Of a stretch of DNA of 40,729 nt, positions 9,172 to 15,187 are shown piece after piece. The translations under genes were made by a program, and so were the position numbers. The DNA comes from a bacterium. Lineage in GTDB: Bacteria; Bacillota; Clostridia; Lachnospirales; Lachnospiraceae. The stretch spans positions 1-40,729 of the forward strand of contig JAUNRX010000018.1 in the NCBI GenBank assembly GCA_030539495.1, read 5' to 3'. The first letter of the stretch is position 1, and each line of letters begins with the position of its first letter. The notes beneath the pieces are model-generated. The model was given only the letters and a program-made list of their open reading frames with translations. It was not told where the DNA came from and made no database searches.

Positions 9172-9774
9172 ATGAGATACAAATCAACTGAATTGATGAA
9201 CTCCATTAAGGAATTTGTGGAGAATTATTACATACAAAACCGCCACTCACCGTCCACAACGGAAATTGCAAATGAGGTAGGAATTGCCCGTGGCACCGCA
9301 TATAAATATTTGATTGCTATGGACGATGAAGGCATGATTCAATATGATGGCGAAAAAATCATTACGGACAAGACTTTAAAAACAGACATTGAATTAACAA
9401 ATGTAGTTATTTTAGGATCTATATCCTGCGGGGTTCCCGAGCTAGAAGAAGAGTATGCGGAAGGATTTGTTTCCCTCCCAGTTTCAATGTTTGGAAAAGG
9501 AACCTTCTATTTTCTGAGAGCTAATGGAGACTCCATGATTGATGCCGGTATAAATCATGGAGATTTAGTGTTGATCCGTAAACAGTCAGAAGCTAAAGAT
9601 GGCCAGATTGTTGTGGCACTTATTGAAAATGAAAACACCTTGAAACGATTTTATGTGGACAAAGAGAATCAGTGCATTAGACTTCATCCTGAGAATAAGA
9701 AGATGAAGGATATTATTGTATCAACCTGCAAAATTCAGGGAGTAGCGGTAAAAGTAATCAAGTCTTTGGAATAG
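9172..9774 (+). CDS. LexA/S24-type self-cleaving repressor
   Basis: A 200-residue LexA-like repressor. Residues 1-65 form a winged helix (SPSTTEIANEVGIARGTAYKYL as the recognition region). The C-terminal S24 peptidase domain has the nucleophile Ser121 in NGDSM and the general base Lys158 in TLKRF. The self-cleavage site is Cys86-Gly87 in place of the usual Ala-Gly. LexA-like proteins cleave themselves when stimulated by RecA on DNA damage, so genes under its control would be induced by damage. It could be an element-borne repressor or a second LexA. It lies at the left edge of the element in line with the cargo operon. An AGGAG site precedes the ATG. Confidence 0.85.
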   Translation: MRYKSTELMNSIKEFVENYYIQNRHSPSTTEIANEVGIARGTAYKYLIAMDDEGMIQYDGEKIITDKTLKTDIELTNVVILGSISCGVPELEEEYAEGFVSLPVSMFGKGTFYFLRANGDSMIDAGINHGDLVLIRKQSEAKDGQIVVALIENENTLKRFYVDKENQCIRLHPENKKMKDIIVSTCKIQGVAVKVIKSLE

Positions 9775-9920
9775 AATGTTTGATGCTCAAAAATTAGTTC
9801 TTACAGTTAGCATGACTTATCCATGCGACGGAACTTGGCTGTTAGAATCTCATCAACGGTTTTACTATCCCTGAATCCGAATGAGAATCATTTTAAAATA
9901 TTATTGTTTGGAGGAGTTCA

Positions 9921-10190
9921 TTGGTGAGCGAATTAACTAGAGAGAAGAAATATTGTGCATGTTGCCCTTGTTGCGGTAACCTTTTACAAAAGAGTGTAAT
10001 TGCAAATACAGAGATGAGATGTAGTAAATGTGGATTCGAACTGGTCATATTAGTTGAGAATGGAATTGTAACGGTATTTGAAACTAAAAGAGATTCACAA
10101 CAGACACGAGAGAAATTTAAGAAAAGAGCGGCAGCTTATAATAGAGAAATGACGTTAATGCAAGTAAAGGATAAAGTTACAGTTACTTAG
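9921..10190 (+). CDS. Small zinc-ribbon protein
   Basis: An 89-residue protein beginning at TTG 9921 or GTG 9924, with GGAGG at 9910-9914 serving either start. A Cys cluster (Cys12, 14, 15, 17, 18) and a CSKC pair (Cys34, Cys37) around residues 12-38 form a Com-like zinc ribbon. The rest is a basic, Gln/Arg-rich helix. Small ribbons of this kind are common in phages and integrative elements, where they may bind RNA or DNA. The exact role is unknown. Confidence 0.6.
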   Translation: MVSELTREKKYCACCPCCGNLLQKSVIANTEMRCSKCGFELVILVENGIVTVFETKRDSQQTREKFKKRAAAYNREMTLMQVKDKVTVT

Positions 10191-10397
10191 TAACAGTAAG
10201 AGTTTGTTTGGTATAAGTGTAAGACAATTGAATACATTGAGATTTTTGAATGAATCAACAAATTAAGCAGAAGCTCCTATACTATTAGGAAAACTGAGAA
10301 CTTTCAGAGTTGGCGTCAATTATCAAAAGTATTGTAAAGAGCTGAATTTAACAGAGGTTATGCGTAAAAATGAGATGACATAGCCAGAATTATTAGG

Positions 10398-10486
10398 AGC
10401 CTACAAAACGGAAACAACTTTATTATAGATAGAATAATCTATCTATAGTAAGTAATGTTGGCATACGTTTTGTAGGCTTTCTTTTT
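10398..10486 (+). terminator. Long nested hairpin with T tract
   Basis: A perfect 13-bp outer stem, AGCCTACAAAACG (10398-10410) with its complement at 10466-10478, ends in TTTCTTTTT. Inside it is a second perfect 9-bp hairpin (10424-10432 with 10439-10447, loop AATAAT). It acts at least as a terminator. The preceding gap (10191-10397) has only a short start-less open stretch ending at 10382, possibly gene debris. Confidence 0.65.
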
Positions 10487-10538
10487 GTTACTCTTTTATT
10501 AGTTGTATCCGTTTAGTGTTCCGGAAACGGAGAATGTG

Positions 10539-10859
10539 ATGAAAGAGATTAGGACAATGGGAAGTAGGATTCGAGAACAGAGAAAGAAAATGGGGATGAC
10601 GCAGGAAGAGCTGGCGGCCAAGTTGCTTACTAAGAAAGGGACCATATCGGCTTATGAGAATGATCGAATTGATATGAAGTGTAGTGTGGTGAAGGAGATT
10701 GCTAAAGCTTTGAAGTGTTCGACTTTATACTTACTTGAAGGTGAGAACATAGAATCACAAGGTGATGAATTCATACAGATATTTTGTAGTATAAAAAATG
10801 GAGGGATTAGACAAGTTGCTATAGACCAATTAAAAGTACTAACTAAATTAGAAACATAA
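10539..10859 (+). CDS. XRE-family helix-turn-helix regulator
   Basis: A 106-residue Cro/C1-type DNA-binding protein. The ATG at 10539 has GGAG (10529-10532) six bases upstream and is preferred to a TTG at 10503. The helix-turn-helix spans about residues 7-62: IREQRKKMGMTQEELAAKL, then KKGTISAYENDRIDM, and a closing helix KEIAKALKCSTLYLLEGE. The short C-terminal tail may mediate dimerisation. It is the last regulator before the cargo operon and may control the promoter at 10994. Confidence 0.85.
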   Translation: MKEIRTMGSRIREQRKKMGMTQEELAAKLLTKKGTISAYENDRIDMKCSVVKEIAKALKCSTLYLLEGENIESQGDEFIQIFCSIKNGGIRQVAIDQLKVLTKLET

Positions 10860-11270
10860 ATCACGAATGTAGTGTGCTAACCATCTGATGCAAAGTAGTG
10901 AAAGAGTTCAGAAAGGAGTTTATACTAATTATTTCAAGATCAAATAAAAATTCAAAATAATACCGTTAGTGGTAAAAAAATGACACATGTTCATTGATTT
11001 TGTTCAAACGATAGTTTATAATTCTTATAGATTTGATTCATAAAAAAAATATGTATAAAATACAAAAATATGCTATTTTATGAATTTCAGTTAGTTATAG
11101 TACTGAATAAAAAACGCTTTGTTATTATCCAATAGCAATTATATGCTACTTTTGTTTTAGAGGACAAAACGAATGGTTATATGAGAATTACAGTAGAAGC
11201 AAAAAAATGGGGAATAGAATAAAAAATATATTAAGTATTACAATGAATAACTGTTTTGGAGGTAACGCAG
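10860..11270 (+). promoter_or_regulatory. AT-rich control region upstream of the cargo operon
   Basis: About 410 bases without a gene. Besides the promoter at 10994-11022, an imperfect direct repeat appears at 11068-11079 and 11141-11153 (ATATGCTATTTT / ATATGCTACTTTT). The second copy overlaps a 16-base inverted repeat TAGCA-N6-TGCTA (11133-11148). These are candidate operators, not proven. Confidence 0.45.
10994..11022 (+). promoter_or_regulatory. Predicted promoter of the 12-gene operon
   Basis: TTGATT (10994-10999), 17 bases, and a perfect TATAAT (11017-11022). The leader to the first start codon at 11271 would be about 240 bases, unusually long, with room for post-initiation control. Confidence 0.6.
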
Positions 11271-12674
11271 GTGGTTACGTATACAACAAAGTTTTCTGTT
11301 AATCAGACTTTTGATAAAAATGAGTTTGTCAAAATGGTGATAAAATGGAATCAGGGAAGTAAGTTCGATAAAATTGAAAACTTATATTGGGATGAGAAAA
11401 AATATGAATGCGAATGGACTCAGGAGAATGTTACATTGAAATTTCAAGAAATCGAAAGAGAATCCATTATTGCATCCAGACTTATAAAGGAAGATGAACA
11501 TGGTGTTTGGTTTACAGATTTTGTGTTGAACGAAGAGAATTGTTCATTAGCCATATCTGTATCACTCGAAACAACAGAGTTTACAACAGATTTTTTTCCA
11601 ACATATTATCCACCATTTTTTGTGAAAATGGTGTTGTTTGCTAAATATTCAGGAAGTGATAATGGACTAGAAGTTCGTAATTATGAACATGATGTTAATG
11701 AATGCATGGCTTTTTATAAAGGAGTTATTGCCAAAACAATTTTACCCGAATTACCAGTAGTATTTGTTGCAAGAACAAACAAAGGAAGTAATCCATTAGA
11801 TGTAAATAAATTGGCATTTAGACTGCAAGGAGTAGCACATGTGATTTGTGAATCGGAAGAGGGAACTATACTTAGTGGATTTACGGATGTCTTAGATAGT
11901 TGTGAGGATAGAGCAGGTAAAATATTTATCGAATATCCAAGTCGCAATAAAAAAAGTAGAATACTGAATATTACAGGTTCAAGTAGAGATTCTGATTACT
12001 TAGAAGATCGTGTTGTTAATGATGTGTACAATTACATGAATGCTAGAATGAGAAAGGCAATTGATACTTGGGATGGTGTTACAACAGAAAAATTACATAT
12101 AATTAATAGAGATTTGTTGTCAGACCAAATAGAAATACAAGAAGAAAATCGTAATTTATATGATGTATTTGGACTACATCTTGAAAAGATGGAAGAGTCA
12201 AACATCAAATTAAGTAACGATGTTCAAAGATTGACTGCAGAGTTACAAGGGCTCCGAATGAAATATTCGGATAAGAATCAGACCCCCGTACTATACCTTG
12301 GAGAAGAAAGAAACTTATATGCTGGTGAAATTAAGGAAATAATACTTGAGATTATGTCTGAATACCAGAAAAACTGCAAACAAGGATCAAGAAGAAGCCA
12401 TATTATTTCTGACTTGATAGAAAGTAACGAGTTTAAGGGGATTCCAGAAAAAAGAAGAGAACAATTAAAAAGAGCATTAAAAGGGTACAAAACATTAAAT
12501 GGGTCTATGAAGAGTTTATTAGAAACCTTCGGATTCGAAATCAGTGATGATGGAAAACACTATAAGTGGACATATTATGGTGACCAGAGATATGTGGTTA
12601 CAGCAGCAAAAACAGCAAGTGATGGAAGAGCTGGAATGAATTTATCATCAATAATTGATAAATTAATAAATTAG
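11271..12674 (+). CDS. Operon gene 1: unknown protein with coiled coil and possible HicA-like tail
   Basis: A 467-residue protein not recognised as a whole. The start is GTG 11271, because GGAGGT (11258-11263) lies seven bases before it; the upstream TTG at 11256 overlaps that site. The N-terminal 160 or so residues look like a mixed beta domain with many aromatic residues. Next comes a probable alpha/beta region, then a short coiled coil near residues 300-340. The C-terminal 120 residues are helical and finish with GKHYKWTYYGDQRYVVTAAK followed by NLSSIIDKLIN. That pattern (G-x-H-x-K, beta strands, closing helix) is reminiscent of the HicA/dsRBD-like fold; this is only a visual resemblance. 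It begins the operon, 69 bases before the vWA gene. Confidence 0.75.
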   Translation: MVTYTTKFSVNQTFDKNEFVKMVIKWNQGSKFDKIENLYWDEKKYECEWTQENVTLKFQEIERESIIASRLIKEDEHGVWFTDFVLNEENCSLAISVSLETTEFTTDFFPTYYPPFFVKMVLFAKYSGSDNGLEVRNYEHDVNECMAFYKGVIAKTILPELPVVFVARTNKGSNPLDVNKLAFRLQGVAHVICESEEGTILSGFTDVLDSCEDRAGKIFIEYPSRNKKSRILNITGSSRDSDYLEDRVVNDVYNYMNARMRKAIDTWDGVTTEKLHIINRDLLSDQIEIQEENRNLYDVFGLHLEKMEESNIKLSNDVQRLTAELQGLRMKYSDKNQTPVLYLGEERNLYAGEIKEIILEIMSEYQKNCKQGSRRSHIISDLIESNEFKGIPEKRREQLKRALKGYKTLNGSMKSLLETFGFEISDDGKHYKWTYYGDQRYVVTAAKTASDGRAGMNLSSIIDKLIN

Positions 12675-12743
12675 TTTATTTATGAAATCATATGTCCAAG
12701 ATAAAAATATAAAAATGAAGTTTGATATGAGGAGGAAATTATT

Positions 12744-13442
12744 ATGGCATTTAATCCAAATAATTACAAAGCACCTGAGGCAAAGAAGTTACCAGTAATA
12801 CTATTATTAGATGTAAGTGGAAGTATGAGTGGAGCAAAAATTGATAGCTTATATGATGCAACTATTGATATGATTGAAACATTTGTGACTGCACAAGCAA
12901 AGGAACAGATTATTGATGTTGCTATTATTACTTTTGGAGATAAAGTTGAATTACATACAAGGTATACACATGTAAAAGATCTTCAAGCAAAGGGAATAAG
13001 TAAATTTAAGGCTTCAGGTATGACACCAATGGGAACTGCATTAAGAATGGCAAAAGATATGATTGATGATAAACAGGAAACACCTTCTAGAATCTATCGC
13101 CCTGCAGTTGTATTAGTTTCAGATGGTGCACCTAACGATGATTGGAAAGGTGCAATGAATAAATTTATTACAGATGGACGTTCTGCGAAATGTCAAAGAT
13201 TTGCTGTTGCAATTGGAAATGATGCTGATAGGGATGTGCTTGAAAAATTTACACAAGATCCAAATACAGTATTGTTCGCAGAAGATTCTAGAGACATCGC
13301 TGAACAGTTTAAAACTATTAGTATGTCAGTATCTACTAGGGCAACTAGCCAGAATCCAAACAGTGTTCCAACTCCGACCAATATACCGAAGTTCGATAAT
13401 AACACTGCTAATGATACAGATGACGATGATGATTTATATTAA
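12744..13442 (+). CDS. Operon gene 2: von Willebrand factor A domain protein
   Basis: A 232-residue soluble vWA protein with a full metal-ion-dependent adhesion site: DVSGSM near residue 23, the Thr in GMTPMGTAL, and the Asp in LVSDGAPND. The fold fills residues 15-200, similar to TerY/TerF-type intracellular vWA proteins that nucleate complexes through a metal ion. The last 30 residues are a Pro/Thr/Asn-rich linker ending in a run of Asp, probably a flexible acidic tail. GGAGG precedes the ATG, and the WXG100-like gene follows after 18 bases. Confidence 0.9.
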   Translation: MAFNPNNYKAPEAKKLPVILLLDVSGSMSGAKIDSLYDATIDMIETFVTAQAKEQIIDVAIITFGDKVELHTRYTHVKDLQAKGISKFKASGMTPMGTALRMAKDMIDDKQETPSRIYRPAVVLVSDGAPNDDWKGAMNKFITDGRSAKCQRFAVAIGNDADRDVLEKFTQDPNTVLFAEDSRDIAEQFKTISMSVSTRATSQNPNSVPTPTNIPKFDNNTANDTDDDDDLY

Positions 13443-13460
13443 TTATAATGGAGGAAAAAA

Positions 13461-13730
13461 ATGTCGCAAGCAATAGGGGATCCAGAGGAAATTAGAGCTT
13501 TTTCGAATAATTTGGAACATTATTTAAATACTGTTCAAGAAGAGACTGATAGATTGAATTCAGCATTTGAGCAATTAGGTGAGTCGTGGCAAGACCAGCA
13601 GAGAGCAAGTTTTGAAGAAACATTAAAGCAACTTTTGAATGCTTTACAAAATTTCAAGGAAAATGCTTCTGAACAAATACCACATCTACGTATAATGGCA
13701 GAGGATTTAAGCACATATTTAGGAAGGTAG
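13461..13730 (+). CDS. Operon gene 3: WXG100-like helical hairpin protein
   Basis: An 89-residue protein with the size and layout of WXG100 proteins: an N-terminal helix rich in Glu/Asn, a turn LGESWQDQQ with Trp43-Gln-Asp45 in the place of W-x-G, a conserved-type Phe51, and a long second helix ending near residue 86. Typical WXG100 proteins are exported by type VII secretion with the ATPase EssC/EccC. Here there is no EccB/D/E or EssA/B partner, the C-terminal secretion motif YxxxD/E is not evident, and the neighbours are cytosolic nuclease and motor proteins. An intracellular adaptor role is inferred. Confidence 0.75.
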   Translation: MSQAIGDPEEIRAFSNNLEHYLNTVQEETDRLNSAFEQLGESWQDQQRASFEETLKQLLNALQNFKENASEQIPHLRIMAEDLSTYLGR

Positions 13731-13739
13731 TGAAAGGTT

Positions 13740-14975
13740 ATGAAGGGAACTGCAAGCGTTTTTGATGTTCAAGCGATGTGCAATGCAGCTCAAGAGATTT
13801 ATCAAACGAAAAATACTACCTTTGATACGTGCAATGAAGGCCTGAATCAGGCACAACAATTATTGGATGAGACACAAACGGAAGAGCAAATCAGTAAAAC
13901 GATGCTTGATGTTGCAATAGGGGTTGAGATGGCGAAACATGCCATCGTGATAGAATTGGAGGCTAGACTTGCAGTGGCTTTGGCAGAGCTTGCTGCAGTT
14001 ACTCCAGACCCCATAGCAATGGCTGCTGTTGGTATGAAAATTGAGGAGATTGGATCTCAGTTAATTCCAGCCAGACAGGAATATGAAGAAGCCGTCAGAC
14101 ATCGTGAGGCACTGGAACACAGATATGAATTAGCGGTTAAGTGTGTAAATCTGGCCAAGGAACGAATGGACACTTTACAGATGAAGTTTGAAGCGGGTAA
14201 ACGCAGTATTGAAGGTATTACTGACAAGGGATGTGCAAGGCTTGATTTGGCATATCATGATTTAACACAGTATATCTCGCGGATTACTCCGGAAGCTAGA
14301 GAAGGGCTGAATCGATGGTTTAATGATAAACCTGAGAAAAATACACCGGTACGACCGAATGAAATACGTGATAAGTTAGATGTTAATGAGCCTATTACGG
14401 ATGCTATATTGGAGTATCTGTATGCTACAGATGCAGGGTTTCGAGCGAATGTTGATGGTTATTGTAATGAAATGAGAGCAGGGGACCAGGTAGGAGCAGA
14501 GTTAAAGATCAAGAAGCAAATGGTTGGAAGACTATGTGAAGAAATTGTGATCCGAGCATTTAAGCCAATTAGTACAACAATAAGTACACAGGCAAAAGAA
14601 TCGCTGCCAGACGGAAGATATACAAAAGTGGATATGATCGTATACGGCCTTACAAATCCTCTCGTATTAGGCAGAGGCGAAGGGATGGGCGCTAGAGAAC
14701 GCGGCAGTTTAGCGGTTGAAGTAAAATCTGGACACAGCTCGTATTTGTATCAGCAGTTAAGCCATTTACAAGATCAAGCATATGGACATAAGGGGTGTGA
14801 TGCCTCTTGTGTTATATGCACACGTGATATTCATGACTTATCGTTTGAGAAAGAAAATGAATTAAGAGAAAAATTAAGAGAAGCAGGTTCACCTATGATT
14901 GGAATGCTGCCAAGAAAAGACGATCTGGACAATCGATGCATTCATTTTGTGAAGGGGAAAATAAAAGATGTTTAG
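13740..14975 (+). CDS. Operon gene 4: coiled-coil protein with PD-(D/E)XK nuclease core
   Basis: A 411-residue protein. Residues 1-170 are alpha-helical and largely coiled coil, of the kind found as WXG/LXG-type partners. A linker follows. The C-terminal region 255-410 has the signs of a PD-(D/E)XK nuclease: a helix with CEEIVIRAF (about 265), Asp298 in KVDMIVYG, then Glu327-Val-Lys329 in LAVEVKSG on the next strand, and a Gln/His-rich helix YLYQQLSHLQDQAYG. This order (E, D, ExK) predicts a metal-dependent DNase or RNase. It lies between the WXG100-like gene (9 bases) and a small gene it overlaps by 8 bases, and is the most likely cutting subunit of the system. Confidence 0.75.
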   Translation: MKGTASVFDVQAMCNAAQEIYQTKNTTFDTCNEGLNQAQQLLDETQTEEQISKTMLDVAIGVEMAKHAIVIELEARLAVALAELAAVTPDPIAMAAVGMKIEEIGSQLIPARQEYEEAVRHREALEHRYELAVKCVNLAKERMDTLQMKFEAGKRSIEGITDKGCARLDLAYHDLTQYISRITPEAREGLNRWFNDKPEKNTPVRPNEIRDKLDVNEPITDAILEYLYATDAGFRANVDGYCNEMRAGDQVGAELKIKKQMVGRLCEEIVIRAFKPISTTISTQAKESLPDGRYTKVDMIVYGLTNPLVLGRGEGMGARERGSLAVEVKSGHSSYLYQQLSHLQDQAYGHKGCDASCVICTRDIHDLSFEKENELREKLREAGSPMIGMLPRKDDLDNRCIHFVKGKIKDV

Positions 14976-15174
14976 TGAAGCAAGAGGTCAATTAAACAAC
15001 AGTAAATCTACATTTTCGGAGAAGGCGAATGATTCTTTTGGTAATTCAATTGTGAAAGAGGTATATAAACCTTTCGAGAGTGATTTACAAATGATGGATA
15101 TTGTTTGGGATGAAGCAGAAGCTAGAAAAATGGAGATTATGGCGATTCTATTGGAATTGAGAACTATTTTATAA
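14968..15174 (+). CDS. Operon gene 5: small helical protein of unknown function
   Basis: A 68-residue protein overlapping the end of the nuclease gene by 8 bases, with AAGGGG upstream of its ATG. It is Ser/Asn-rich at the start, then a single amphipathic helix containing VWDEAEARKMEIMAILLELR. Size and position suggest a small partner, possibly pairing with the WXG100-like protein or the nuclease coiled coil. No family recognised. Confidence 0.65.
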   Translation: MFSEARGQLNNSKSTFSEKANDSFGNSIVKEVYKPFESDLQMMDIVWDEAEARKMEIMAILLELRTIL

Positions 15175-15187
15175 AAGAGGGTTATCT

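Noticed and set aside
8960-9175. 71-residue plus-strand reading frame
   Set aside because: It overlaps the transposase start, the IS right-end repeats and the promoter of the LexA-like gene, and its sequence has no protein-like features.
10255-10382. Short open stretch before the nested hairpin
   Set aside because: It lacks a start codon in frame and a ribosome site; at most it is debris of a lost gene.
13174-13476. 100-residue frame overlapping the vWA gene
   Set aside because: Out-of-frame shadow of a well-supported vWA gene, with no ribosome site of its own.
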